NCBI GenBank assembly: GCA_016707205.1
Contig: JADJHZ010000009.1
Location: 1 to 64,000, forward strand
Reading direction: 5' to 3'
DNA from: Haliscomenobacter sp.
GTDB lineage: Bacteria; Bacteroidota; Bacteroidia; Chitinophagales; Saprospiraceae
Length of the DNA stretch: 64,000 bases
In this document: one piece after another, positions 8,131-16,415 of the stretch
Position numbering within the stretch: position 1 is the first letter of the stretch
Layout of the letters: every line of letters begins with the position of its first letter
Made by a program: the position numbers and the translations under genes
The notes under the pieces: model-generated
The model's input: the letters and a program-made list of their open reading frames with translations, nothing else
Database searches by the model: none
Told to the model about the DNA's origin: nothing

Positions 8131-11100
8131 TTAAAAGGATGCCTGCACCCCAAATACAAAGGACCTCGGAGTTGGATAGTTCCCGGCGAAGATCCCGTTG
8201 GACTTCGGCTCCGGAGAGTTGCCGGAGAACTTGGTGAGGTAGAACAGGTTGTTGGCATTGACGTAAGCCGTCAGCTGCGAAAGGAATTTCGTTTTGGCAA
8301 GCAGGCTGCGGTTGAAATCATAGGAAAGCGTTATTTCCCTGCACGCAATGTAGTCGCCTTTCTCGTAATAATAGGAGTTGTTGCTCTGGAGCACCGAGTT
8401 GGCGTTGTTCGACCGGGTGAGGTTTTTCTTTCCGTTCGGCGCGCCCACCTGGTCGGCCCAGTACACTTTGAGGATGTTGGTGTTGGAATTATCGCCCGAA
8501 AATCCGCGTTTGATCAGGTCGAGGTTGTTGAATGTCCCCTGGTAGTTGCCCAGGGTCCGGGTCATCAGGTCGTTGTACAGAATATGCCCGGCGGCGAAAT
8601 CGAAGCGGGAGAACAATCGGAACCCTTTGAACGACAACGTAGTGGAAAATCCTCCATAGATTTTGGGGTTGATGTTGCCGATAAAGACCTGATCCCGGGA
8701 GTCGATGGTGTCGTTTTGGTCCACGTCTTCCCAGTTGACGTCGCCCGGAGTGATCTTCCCTGCGCCGGAGGTAAGTTCGGGGCCGGAAATATTGGCGATA
8801 GCGTCGAAGCGGCGGCCGGCAATGCGGAGCACCTCTTCCGCCGTCTGGAAGATAGAGACCTGTTTGAACGCATACACTTCGCCCAGGGTCTGGCCTTCCT
8901 GGAGGCCGGTCACCCAGATTACTTTGCCCTGAGCGGGGTCGTAGATCTGGAATCCTCCCTGGCGGTTGTTTTCGTTGCCGTTGAAGGGAAGTTCCAGGAT
9001 TTTATTGGAGATTTTAGACAGGTTGGCGCTCACGTCGAACGACAGCCCGCTTTGGGTGCGGAGGACGTTGGCGTTGACGGTAAATTCGAGGCCCTGGTTC
9101 TGGAAGGTGCCCAGGTTGGTGCGAATCGAAGAGAAGCCGGTGTAGCTGGGCAGGGTGAGGTTGGTAAGCAAGTCGCTGGTTTCGCGGTTGAAATAGTCGA
9201 AGATCAGGGAGATGCGGTCTCTAAACAACCCCAGGTCGAGACCGATGTCGAGGGTTTTACTCTTTTCCCAGCGCAGGCCGCCGTTGATGACGCCGGTGTT
9301 CAGGAATCCCAGGCTGCCGTTGTAGTTGCCCTGAGAGCCGTAAACGCCCTGCACCTCGTAACTGCCGATACCTGCCACGTTTCCGTTGACGCCGTAGCTA
9401 ATGCGCGGCTTGATCGTAGACAGGGTATTAGACAACTCGCTGCCGCTAAAAAATGGCTCGTTGTGGATGTTCCAACCGGCCGACATGCCCGGGAAGAAGC
9501 CCCATCGGTTGTCTTCAGCCAGACTGGAGATCCCGTCCATACGTTGCACCAGGGAAATCAGGTACCTCCGGTCAAAGTTGTAGTTGATCCGCCCGAAGTT
9601 GGAAATAATGCGGTATTCGGATTTGGAGCTGAAGTTGCTGCCTGCAGCAAACAAAGTAGAGGCGTTGACGGTAGGGATGTCATCGGTTGGAGCTCCGGTA
9701 CCGGAAATCTGAGAACCCAGGCCTTTTTCGTCGAAATACTCGGCCCCAACCATGGCGTCGATGTTGTGCTTGTCGGCAATGGTTCCGGAATAGTTCAGCA
9801 ATCCGTTAAACTGCGTCTGGAATTCCCTTGAGAAAGCCCAGGAAGCGGGCCGGGTGGTAGTGAAGGCCGGCGGATTGGCAAAGATCTGTGTGTAGGTTTG
9901 CGTCGCTTTGGTGAACGATTCGTTGATGCTTTCCGCCAGGTAAACGCTTCCGGCTACTTTGGCGTACAATCCTTTTGCGATATCGTACTTGACCGAGGCG
10001 TTGCCGGTGATGCGGTTGACTTCATTTCTCCGGATGTTCTTATCCAACCAGTACAGCGGGTTTCCGTCGGCGTTCCCGTTCCCCGGGTTGGGCTTGGTCT
10101 TAAGCGAGTCCAGCCAGGGGTTGAAAGTCGGCCAGATGCCGATATTGCGGTATAAGGTATTGACCTCTCCGGCGATGACCCCGAATTGGGATGAGGTGGA
10201 GAACGACGCAGCGGTACCGACTTCCAGCTTGGGGCTTACTTTATACGAGCCGTTGATACTTCCGGTATAGCGTTTGTAATCCGAGCCAACGATAATACCC
10301 GACTCGTCAAAGTAGTTAAAGCTCGCGTAGTATTTGCCCCGGTCATTGCCGCCGGTGACATTCACGAAATGGTCGTTGGTATTAGAATTGCGGAAGATGA
10401 TATCTTTCACCTCCCCGCTGTGGTCTTTGAAAATGATTGTGCCGCCGTACGGGTCGGCGATCGTGTCCCAACCAACTTGCAGCAGGGGCGCAGTAGATGC
10501 GTCGTATTTGCGAATATCGAAGGAGGCCAAATCGGCAGCGCTGGTAGATAAGCCGAAGCCCCGCTGGGAGTTCGCCTGCGCCAGGGTGCGCTGGGAGTTG
10601 AGGTGACCCAGACGGGAGAAGTAGATAAAGTCTTTGGCATTCAGGTATTCGTAATCCTCGCGATCGGTATTGAAGCCGCGCACGAATTTGTACGTGACCT
10701 GTGCCGTTCCGGTCTTGGCTTGTTTCGTCGTGATCAGGATAACCCCGTTATTAGCCCGGGCGCCGTAGATCGCGGTGGCGGCGGCGTCTTTAAGCAGTTC
10801 GATGGATTCGATATCGTCGGGCGAAATGTCGTTATACGTGCGGATGATTCCATCGACCACCACCAGGGGCGAGCCCGGGCTGTTGATGGAAGCTCCGCCC
10901 CGCAACAAGATGGTGGGCGCGGCCCCTGGCGTGCCAGAGTTGTTGACGACCCGCAAACCGGAAATCGAACCTTGTAACGCGGACCCCACGTTGGAGCGCG
11001 GCGCGCTTTTCAGGATTTCCTTGTCGAGCTTGCCGATAGCGCTGCTGACGTTGGCGCGGGACTGGGTGCCATAACCGACCACCACCACTTCGCCGAGCTT

Positions 11101-11415
11101 CGTCGCTTCGGGAAACAGGGCCAGGTTGATGACCCGCTGTTCGTTCACCGCGATTTCAACCGTCGCATACCCTATGAAACTGAATACGAGCACGTCGGCC
11201 GGCTCGGCCGTCAGGGAAAATCCCCCGTTTTCATCGGTCAGAGTTCCTGTGCCTTTTCCTTTGATTTCAATGTTCACCCCGGGTAATGGGGTGGCAAATT
11301 CGCCGTCCGTGACGACGCCGGTAATCACTACTCCCTGAGCCAGGAGTGCAGAACATCCGGCCAAGAGGAGAAAAGTTAGAAGCGCTTTAAAAAATAAACC
11401 TTTTCCCATTATCAT
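8131..11415 (-). CDS. SusC/RagA family TonB-linked outer-membrane transporter
   Basis: 1094 aa from the ATG at 11415 (a second Met two codons on is also possible; an upstream ATG at 11457 would lie inside the predicted promoter). Signal peptide GLFFKALLTFLLLAGCSALLAQ, carboxypeptidase-regulatory-like domain (about 30-110), then the SusC plug with GSALQGSISGLRVVNNSG, PLVVVDGIIR, ISPDDIESIELLKDAAATAI and YGARANNGVILITTK, followed by the beta-barrel to the terminal FVFGVQASF. It imports the substrate handed over by SusD using TonB energy. First gene of the leftward sialic acid locus, with a consensus promoter 36 bp upstream of its start and a FadR-type regulator gene diverging from it. Confidence 0.94.
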   Translation of the reverse strand: MIMGKGLFFKALLTFLLLAGCSALLAQGVVITGVVTDGEFATPLPGVNIEIKGKGTGTLTDENGGFSLTAEPADVLVFSFIGYATVEIAVNEQRVINLALFPEATKLGEVVVVGYGTQSRANVSSAIGKLDKEILKSAPRSNVGSALQGSISGLRVVNNSGTPGAAPTILLRGGASINSPGSPLVVVDGIIRTYNDISPDDIESIELLKDAAATAIYGARANNGVILITTKQAKTGTAQVTYKFVRGFNTDREDYEYLNAKDFIYFSRLGHLNSQRTLAQANSQRGFGLSTSAADLASFDIRKYDASTAPLLQVGWDTIADPYGGTIIFKDHSGEVKDIIFRNSNTNDHFVNVTGGNDRGKYYASFNYFDESGIIVGSDYKRYTGSINGSYKVSPKLEVGTAASFSTSSQFGVIAGEVNTLYRNIGIWPTFNPWLDSLKTKPNPGNGNADGNPLYWLDKNIRRNEVNRITGNASVKYDIAKGLYAKVAGSVYLAESINESFTKATQTYTQIFANPPAFTTTRPASWAFSREFQTQFNGLLNYSGTIADKHNIDAMVGAEYFDEKGLGSQISGTGAPTDDIPTVNASTLFAAGSNFSSKSEYRIISNFGRINYNFDRRYLISLVQRMDGISSLAEDNRWGFFPGMSAGWNIHNEPFFSGSELSNTLSTIKPRISYGVNGNVAGIGSYEVQGVYGSQGNYNGSLGFLNTGVINGGLRWEKSKTLDIGLDLGLFRDRISLIFDYFNRETSDLLTNLTLPSYTGFSSIRTNLGTFQNQGLEFTVNANVLRTQSGLSFDVSANLSKISNKILELPFNGNENNRQGGFQIYDPAQGKVIWVTGLQEGQTLGEVYAFKQVSIFQTAEEVLRIAGRRFDAIANISGPELTSGAGKITPGDVNWEDVDQNDTIDSRDQVFIGNINPKIYGGFSTTLSFKGFRLFSRFDFAAGHILYNDLMTRTLGNYQGTFNNLDLIKRGFSGDNSNTNILKVYWADQVGAPNGKKNLTRSNNANSVLQSNNSYYYEKGDYIACREITLSYDFNRSLLAKTKFLSQLTAYVNANNLFYLTKFSGNSPEPKSNGIFAGNYPTPRSFVFGVQASF

Positions 11416-11444
11416 TCTTTTATGTATGACATAATAACTTTCGT

Positions 11445-11475
11445 CAAAGATAAACACATAATCCTTTTGGCCAAA
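11445..11475 (-). promoter_or_regulatory. Consensus Bacteroidota promoter of the sialic acid operon
   Basis: On the minus strand a TTTG at 11475-11472 and TATCTTTG at 11452-11445 are separated by exactly 19 bp, matching the known Bacteroidota -33/-7 consensus (TTTG and TAnnTTTG). It is just upstream of the susC start. Transcription would begin a few bases after 11445, leaving a very short leader. Confidence 0.7.
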
Positions 11476-11584
11476 TTTTCAAACTCATTAATTTGTACGA
11501 CATATTTAGCAGACGGTTTTTTGGTGCAAAAAATTAAGCTTAAAGTGCTGAAAAACAATCAACTAAACGACAAAGACAAAAGGT

Positions 11585-11692
11585 ATGAAACCCCGCATGA
11601 CGGCAAGACGTAAAAACGAGCAGCAAGGCAAGGGAAAAGACGAGCCGGAACCTATGCGCGAAAGTCCGAAAAAGCGTCCAGCGAAGCCTTAA
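11585..11692 (+). CDS. Possible small basic protein of 35 residues
   Basis: An ATG at 11585 opens a 35-codon frame (MKPRMTARRKNEQQGKGKDE onward, ending KKRPAKP) in the 440-bp gap between susC and the FadR-type gene. It is rich in Lys, Arg, Glu and Pro, has no hydrophobic part and no recognised family. It lies just before the predicted promoter of the regulator gene. It could equally be chance or part of an RNA. Confidence 0.25.
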   Translation: MKPRMTARRKNEQQGKGKDEPEPMRESPKKRPAKP

Positions 11693-11742
11693 AAGCTCGG
11701 AGCACCACGCTATTTTTTATACCGACTCGTTCAAAAAAAGCC

Positions 11743-11750
11743 TATATTTG
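11743..11750 (+). promoter_or_regulatory. Predicted -7 box (TATATTTG) for the FadR-type regulator
   Basis: TATATTTG fits TAnnTTTG exactly. No TTTG is seen at the expected -33 place. Start of transcription would be near 11757, giving a leader of about 140 nt before the ATG at 11897. Confidence 0.5.
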
Positions 11751-11760
11751 AATGCTTTGG

Positions 11761-11880
11761 GCGAATATTCCCGCTAAGGAAAAGGCTGCCGCACGACCTC
11801 CGTTGGGAGAAGCCTTGTTAGCACCGCAGCCGTCCGGAGACAAAAACGCCCCGATGGGCAGGGTAGAATAAATCTAAACA
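11761..11880 (+). ncRNA. Structured leader RNA candidate upstream of the FadR-type gene
   Basis: The 140 nt between the predicted promoter and the regulator ATG can fold: GGCTGC near 11784 pairs with GCAGCC near 11826, enclosing a CTCC-GTTG-GGAG hairpin near 11798-11809, and a further GCCCC-GAT-GGGC hairpin lies at about 11848-11860. It matches no RNA family I recognise. It may be a cis-regulatory leader of the regulator gene or an independent small RNA. Function is unknown. Confidence 0.35.
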
Positions 11881-11896
11881 TGTAATACATAAAAAC

Positions 11897-12601
11897 ATGG
11901 ACTTGCTGGATTTAAAAACGAGTTTGAAAGCCATAGACAACAGCTCGTTGGTAGATAGAGTAGAAGAAAAACTGGTTGATTACCTCATCGAGAATAACTT
12001 CAAGGCAGGGGATTCCATCCCCAAGGAGATCGAACTGGCCAACTCCCTGGGCGTCAGCCGGACGGTGATCCGGGAAGCCTTGTCGCGCCTGCGCATGATC
12101 GGACTGGTGGAAACCAAGAAAAAGAAAGGGGCCGTGCTGGCCAACCCCGACCTGATGGCCGTGTTGGAGAAATCCCTCATCCCTAAAGCGCTGGACGAAG
12201 ACACCCTGCGCGACCTGTTTGAGTTCCGGCTCGTGCTGGAAATCGGCATGGCCGACCTCATCATGGCCCGGGTGACGAAAGAGGACATCGATGAGCTCAA
12301 AACCATCGTCGCCGTGGAGCCCGACCTGTCGCAAGACCTGGCATTTAACATCGAACACGAAACCCGGTTCCACGGCAAGCTCTACGAGATCACCGGGAAC
12401 GAAACGATGAAGAAATTTCAAAAGCTGCTCCTGCCGTTGTTCGATTACGTGCACCGCAGCGGCCTGCTCGGCAAGCCGGTATCGAAAAACAAGTATGTTT
12501 CCCATAAAGGGATCGTACATACCATCGAACACGGCTCCGCCGAGATGCTGCGCAACGCGATGCGCAATCACCTGGAGAACCACTTTGCCCGCTTGTTTTA
12601 A
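11897..12601 (+). CDS. FadR/GntR-family transcriptional regulator (FCD domain)
   Basis: 234 aa. N-terminal winged helix-turn-helix of the GntR type (about 20-90) with PKEIELANSLGVSRTVIREA, then RLRMIGLVETKKKKGAVLAN. C-terminal FCD all-helical ligand domain (about 95-230) with the metal-site pattern LFEFRLVLEIG, then HETRFHGKLYEITGN and HKGIVHTIEHG. Divergent from the sialic acid operon, it is the best candidate for its sugar-responsive repressor, as NanR-type FCD regulators do in other bacteria (inference). A long structured leader precedes it. Its last bases overlap the end of the convergent oxidoreductase gene by 4 bp. Confidence 0.9.
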   Translation: MDLLDLKTSLKAIDNSSLVDRVEEKLVDYLIENNFKAGDSIPKEIELANSLGVSRTVIREALSRLRMIGLVETKKKKGAVLANPDLMAVLEKSLIPKALDEDTLRDLFEFRLVLEIGMADLIMARVTKEDIDELKTIVAVEPDLSQDLAFNIEHETRFHGKLYEITGNETMKKFQKLLLPLFDYVHRSGLLGKPVSKNKYVSHKGIVHTIEHGSAEMLRNAMRNHLENHFARLF

Positions 12602-13935
12602 CCCCGTTCCGCCCCGGGCTGCAGGCTCGTCAGCGACCCAATCTTCACGGGCAGACCGGTGTCGATGCTCTTTCGGGCTGCGATACCGGTGAGGATGGAC
12701 ATGGCGCCGTCTCTGGAACCGGCGGACTGGCGGTAGGGATCTTCGGGCGTAACGCCGAAGATTTTATCTTTCATCAGCTTGTCGCCTCCTCCATGGCCTC
12801 CCTGCCGGTGGGGTATCTGGATGAGTTCGGTTTGGCCAAAATTTTTGGTGAGCCGGAGTTCGTCGTAAGGTTCGGCTTCCCAGGGCTGACTTTCCTTGAT
12901 CCAGGCTTCGAGGCGGCCTTCGGTCCCGTTGAACGCGATGCGGTACCCTTCGTAGGGCGAGTAGGTGGTCAGGGAATAGCTCATCTGCACCTCGTTGGCG
13001 TATTTCACGGAAAGGGCCATTTTGTCGAAAATATCGATGTCTTCCTTCCACACGCAGCCGTCGCGCAGGTAGCCGTCGTGGCCCTCGTTGGCGGCGTAGA
13101 GGTTCATGAGGTGTTCGTTTTTGGTCATGTCCCAGAAGAACTTGCACTTGGCGGTATGGGGGCAAGCCCGGCAGTGGGTAGAGCGGAAAGCGTTGTTTTT
13201 GCCGTAGTGCTCGAGTTTGCCGTAGGCGAACACCTCGGAAGGTTCGGATTCCAGCCACCAGTTGACCAGGTCGAAGTGGTGGGTCGATTTATGCAACAAC
13301 AGCGACCCGCCCTGGCTGCGCAGGCGGTGCCAGCGGCGGAAGTAGTCGGCCCCGTGCGAGGTGTTGAGGTACCAGTGAAAATCGACGGAGGTGATTTTTC
13401 CCACCGCGCCTCCGCGCAGGAGTTGGTAGATTTTGAGACGGTGGGGCGAATAGCGGTAATTAAACGCTACCGTAATCTTGTTGCCGGTGCGCTGCTCCGC
13501 GTCGAGGATGGCCTGGCATTTCGTTTCGTCGGTGGTCATCGGTTTTTCGGTGATGACGTGGACGCCCTGCTCCAGCCCTTTGATGATGAACTCGTCGTGG
13601 GTAGCATCCACGGTCGTGACCATCAGGGCGTCGGGTTTGGCCTGGCGCATCATCTCGTCGAAATTCGTAAAGGTGGGGCAGCTGACCTGCATGTATTTTT
13701 TGGCGTAGGCCAGCCGGCCGGGGTTGATATCGCTCAAGCCTACGAACTCGACGAGGTGGCCGTACTCGGCCAGCAGGTCTTTGCCCCACATGTCGATTCC
13801 GCGCACGCCCGTGCCGACCATAGCCATGCGGATTTTTTTGCCGCTCCTGACCAGATGCGCCAGCGCACCGGCAGGGGAAACCATCATTCCGCCTGCGGCC
13901 GCGCCGGCGGTGAGGATGAAATGTCTGCGGTCCAT
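12598..13935 (-). CDS. Gfo/Idh/MocA family NAD(P)-dependent oxidoreductase, Tat-type signal, Cys cluster
   Basis: 445 aa from ATG 13935 (MDRRHFILTAGAAAGG); an upstream ATG at 14007 gives an unlikely longer N-terminus before the Tat-like RR motif. Rossmann fold: IRMAMVGTGVRGIDMWG, then ITEKPMTTDE with the family lysine (EKP), and the C-terminal domain with STHHFDLVNWWLE. An unusual segment HCRACPHTAKCKFFW has three cysteines spaced C-x2-C-x5-C, perhaps binding a metal. It is probably exported folded with its cofactor. Substrate unknown; it may act on a sugar linked to the neighbouring sialic acid locus. GH109-type N-acetylgalactosaminidases share this fold and export type, but I cannot assign that activity. 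Confidence 0.8.
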   Translation of the reverse strand: MDRRHFILTAGAAAGGMMVSPAGALAHLVRSGKKIRMAMVGTGVRGIDMWGKDLLAEYGHLVEFVGLSDINPGRLAYAKKYMQVSCPTFTNFDEMMRQAKPDALMVTTVDATHDEFIIKGLEQGVHVITEKPMTTDETKCQAILDAEQRTGNKITVAFNYRYSPHRLKIYQLLRGGAVGKITSVDFHWYLNTSHGADYFRRWHRLRSQGGSLLLHKSTHHFDLVNWWLESEPSEVFAYGKLEHYGKNNAFRSTHCRACPHTAKCKFFWDMTKNEHLMNLYAANEGHDGYLRDGCVWKEDIDIFDKMALSVKYANEVQMSYSLTTYSPYEGYRIAFNGTEGRLEAWIKESQPWEAEPYDELRLTKNFGQTELIQIPHRQGGHGGGDKLMKDKIFGVTPEDPYRQSAGSRDGAMSILTGIAARKSIDTGLPVKIGSLTSLQPGAERG

Positions 13936-14030
13936 ATTGGTTTTGTTTTTAGGTGTAAGAAAAAGCCCCCCGTTTAAAGAAGGTATTTCAACGCTTTGGA
14001 ATGCCATTTTTGCCCCCGGCCTCGGGGTAT

Positions 14031-14225
14031 GTTCTTTTTTTGCTCGCCCAAAAAAAGAACCAAAAAAAGGGCGCTCCTACGCCCTACCGCGCCGTGGCAA
14101 ACGCCTTCGCTTTATGGGCTTCAACCGCTTGGAACACCGATCGTTGCGTTTCACCTGCATGCTAAGCGGTTGACCCCATAAGGCGATCCCGTTCTTCGAA
14201 CGGGAACGGCGTTTCCCACGGGCTC
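14031..14225. repeat. Compound palindromic repeat
   Basis: A perfect hairpin comes first: GTTCTTTTTTTG (14031-14042), CTCGCC loop, CAAAAAAAGAAC (14049-14060). Then a long imperfect palindrome: CGCCGTGGCAAACGCC near 14090 against GGCGTTTCCCACGGGC near 14208, and TTATGGGCTTCAACCGCTT near 14112-14130 against AAGCGGTTGACCCCATAA at 14164-14181. A small perfect stem (CCCGTTC, TTC, GAACGGG) sits in the right arm. It follows the start of the leftward oxidoreductase gene. It looks like a dispersed repetitive element rather than a gene. Confidence 0.6.
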
Positions 14226-14594
14226 CGGGCTGCGGAGGGCAAAAGTCCAGGCCAAAGCCTCTGGGCCAAGTACGTGTATTAAGTACCTTACAGCGGGAAT
14301 GTACCCCTCTTGTTACATTAGCTTCATAAGAAGCCGGAGCAACAAGGGTTCACGCCACTAGTCTATCTAAGGGGTTCCCTGGTAATTTTCCTAAAAATAA
14401 GGGAAAGATTGCCTGCTTGTATCCTGGACCGTTCCGAAAAAAAAGACTTATTTTCAACTCAGAAACGCATGAACTAGGAGGCGACGGCCATCGCGCGGCT
14501 CTCGACCTCCTGAAGGAGGAGCCCCGCGTAAGTTGCACAAAACCTGCTGCAGTTAAGTATAAACAGACAATTCGTATCCAAACAAAAAGAACCT
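14226..14594. other. Intergenic stretch with one strong hairpin, no gene seen
   Basis: No open frame of recognisable quality. Near 14492-14528 a nested hairpin can form (CGCGCGGCTC ... CCTCC-TGAA-GGAGG ... GAGCCCCGCG), ending about 65 bp before the next gene, so it may be part of that gene's leader. Nothing else recognised. Confidence 0.4.
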
Positions 14595-15149
14595 ATGAAA
14601 AATCACATCGCTTTTTTTGTCCTTCTTGCGGGCGCTGCCCTTTTCTCCGCTTGCACGCCTAAAATGGCGTCCAAAACGGCTGCCGTTTCTGAGCTCAACA
14701 AACAAGTCACCTCCCACGAAGGCGAGGCCATGCTGCTGGGGCCCGTCAACCGCGCTGGATTCCAGGCTGCTCCGTTCAAAGGCTGGTTCGACCCCACGTA
14801 TGCCGAATACCAGGTGCGCGCAAGCGCCCTCGCCGGCGCCGCCGAAGGGTTGAAGGACGTTGAGATCCAGGTGTTCATGGGCACATGGTGCAGCGACAGC
14901 CAGCTGCAGGTACCGCAGTTTTACAAGATCCTCGACTACCTGAAGTTCCCGGAATCCCACTTGAAGGTCTACGCCGTTGACAACCACCCCGACCGCCGCA
15001 AAACCACGCCCGGCGGCGAAGCCACGCAAGCAAAGATCGAGTTCGTGCCCACCTTCATCTTCCTGCGCAAAGGCCAGGAGTTGGGACGCATCACCGAATA
15101 CCCCCAGAAGTCGCTGGAAGCGGATATGGCGGAAAAGGTGGCGAAGTAG
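14595..15149 (+). CDS. Thioredoxin-like lipoprotein with a single active-site cysteine
   Basis: 184 aa. Lipoprotein signal MKNHIAFFVLLAGAALFSAC, Cys20 acceptor. A thioredoxin-like fold follows, with VEIQVFMGTWCSDSQLQVPQ near 92-110 (CSDS instead of CxxC) and the cis-proline block KIEFVPTFIFLRKGQELGRI near 152. Having WCxxS rather than WCxxC, it could form mixed disulfides but not the usual dithiol cycle, unless a partner supplies the second thiol. Anchored in a membrane facing the periplasm. A strong hairpin follows directly, so it is likely a single-gene unit. Substrate unknown. Confidence 0.8.
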   Translation: MKNHIAFFVLLAGAALFSACTPKMASKTAAVSELNKQVTSHEGEAMLLGPVNRAGFQAAPFKGWFDPTYAEYQVRASALAGAAEGLKDVEIQVFMGTWCSDSQLQVPQFYKILDYLKFPESHLKVYAVDNHPDRRKTTPGGEATQAKIEFVPTFIFLRKGQELGRITEYPQKSLEADMAEKVAK

Positions 15150-15160
15150 CGAAGTACCGG

Positions 15161-15215
15161 GGTGGCGGAGTAGCCTTTCTCCGCCACCTCGCTGCGTTCT
15201 GCTACTCGGTTTTTT
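15161..15215 (+). terminator. Hairpin terminator after the thioredoxin-like gene
   Basis: GGTGGCGGAG at 15161-15170 pairs perfectly with CTCCGCCACC at 15179-15188; flanking GAAGTAGC and GCTACTC words extend the pairing, and a run of T (GGTTTTTTG) follows near 15208. The stem is built from the same octamer words (GAAGTGGC, GAAGTAGC) as repeats at 36.9 and 57.2 kb. Confidence 0.65.
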
Positions 15216-15457
15216 GTTTCCGACTCTCTGGCAGAGGCACTGGACGCGTTTTAACCGGAGTATCCGCTTAAACGATATGAAATTCCAGATATAACCACTC
15301 CCAATGGAGGAAACCCAAGCCCATAGTTGCCGGGACGACCATCAACTCGCTTCCAATATGCTGGCTCTTTTTGACCAGAGATCAAATCGCTTCCGACATG
15401 CGGATGGTCATGATCCAACTCTGGGGCGAACTACAATAACACCACAACCATTCCGAT
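15216..15457. other. Intergenic stretch, nothing recognised
   Basis: The start of this gap (TTTTTTGTTTCCGA and following) resembles a stretch at about 17935-17965, suggesting a shared terminator-like repeat. A frame beginning at 15304 overlaps the next gene in another frame and shows no family features, so it is not called. Confidence 0.3.
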
Positions 15458-16318
15458 ATGTCAAACCTATTCACACAACAACTCAACTACACCTTCAACC
15501 GCCCCGTCACCGACCCCGCCTGGTACTGGCAGTCCCGCGAAGAGGAAGCCGACCCGTTCCATGGCGAAGACCCGCTGACGGCTTTTGAGTTCATCGAAGC
15601 CTTATGCGAGAATCCCGGCCAGCGCCTGGCCGCCTATTCCGATGACCAGGTGGGGCAGGGCCTGACTTTTATCTTTAGCGGCGATTGTTCCAATCTCGCG
15701 CATGGCTTCAAGTCGGCAGCGGTTTCTTACGAGCGCAGAGCGGCTGCTTTGCGGACTTTGTTCCATTTGTTCCGCGACGTGTTCGCGCCGAGGTGCAAAC
15801 CACAACTGGGCTCAAGTTCACAGGAGAAATCGAGTCCGCTGTCCTTTATCTGCTACATGTTTTGGGATGTAAGCCCATTGTCTCAATGGATTACCCCCGA
15901 CCAGGACGATCTCTCTGCTTATGCCATGCAGCAGTTTTTGGGCAGCGACGTCAGCGATGCGTTCGACCTGCCAGCGGAGGTACAGGAACTGATGCGCCAG
16001 CATGCACAGCAAGCGTTGGCTAATCGAACGCCCAAAAGCTGGGACGACATCCAGGCAGATATCATGAACCGCTATGCCAATCTGACGCCTGAAACGGAAG
16101 CCTGCTATCGGGCCATCGCCGATGTCATGGCCGGCTGCCTGCGCCTGGACAACCCCGCCTGCGTGGAAAGCGGCCTCCACGGACTGGGGCACATGGTTCC
16201 TTTTTTGCCTGACCTGGCTACCGCCCTGATTGACGACTTTTTGAAGAACAACAACAAAAACCTGCCGGCGGCGCTGATCCAATACGCCCACAGCGCGCGG
16301 AGTGGGATGATCCAATAG
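15458..16318 (+). CDS. Uncharacterised cytoplasmic protein, 286 residues
   Basis: I do not recognise this protein. It has no signal peptide and no long membrane segment, and is rich in Asp, Glu, Trp and Phe, with an N-terminal part (TDPAWYWQSREEEADPFHGE) and a mainly helical-looking remainder ending in PALIQYAHSARSGMIQ. A middle part mentions SFICYMFWDVSPLSQW and a late block CLRLDNPACVESGLHGLGHM with Cys and His that could be structural. Codon use matches the GC-rich host. It sits about 100 bp before another unrecognised gene on the same strand, and the two may be coexpressed. Function unknown. Confidence 0.7.
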   Translation: MSNLFTQQLNYTFNRPVTDPAWYWQSREEEADPFHGEDPLTAFEFIEALCENPGQRLAAYSDDQVGQGLTFIFSGDCSNLAHGFKSAAVSYERRAAALRTLFHLFRDVFAPRCKPQLGSSSQEKSSPLSFICYMFWDVSPLSQWITPDQDDLSAYAMQQFLGSDVSDAFDLPAEVQELMRQHAQQALANRTPKSWDDIQADIMNRYANLTPETEACYRAIADVMAGCLRLDNPACVESGLHGLGHMVPFLPDLATALIDDFLKNNNKNLPAALIQYAHSARSGMIQ

Positions 16319-16415
16319 GTTGAAACGTTGGGGTTGATAGAAACGCAACCCTTTTTAGCTTTGACTTTGTCCTAAAATAGCTTTTCATAAAACATCAATG
16401 AAGTAAGTTTACCCC

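Noticed and set aside
8098..9831. Long open frame of 577 codons on the plus strand
   Set aside because: It is the antisense of susC; no family features, and the susC frame is clearly real. High GC with biased third positions opens antisense frames.
11840..11875. GGGCAGGGT resembling a piece of RNase P RNA
   Set aside because: Only this short piece matches; the other universally conserved P RNA blocks are not found in the right order.
12793..13977. 394-codon plus-strand frame
   Set aside because: Antisense shadow of the Gfo/Idh/MocA gene, whose motifs are plain.
15304..15588. 94-codon frame overlapping the start of an unknown gene
   Set aside because: Different frame, no recognisable content, and the overlapping gene at 15458 has better coding character.
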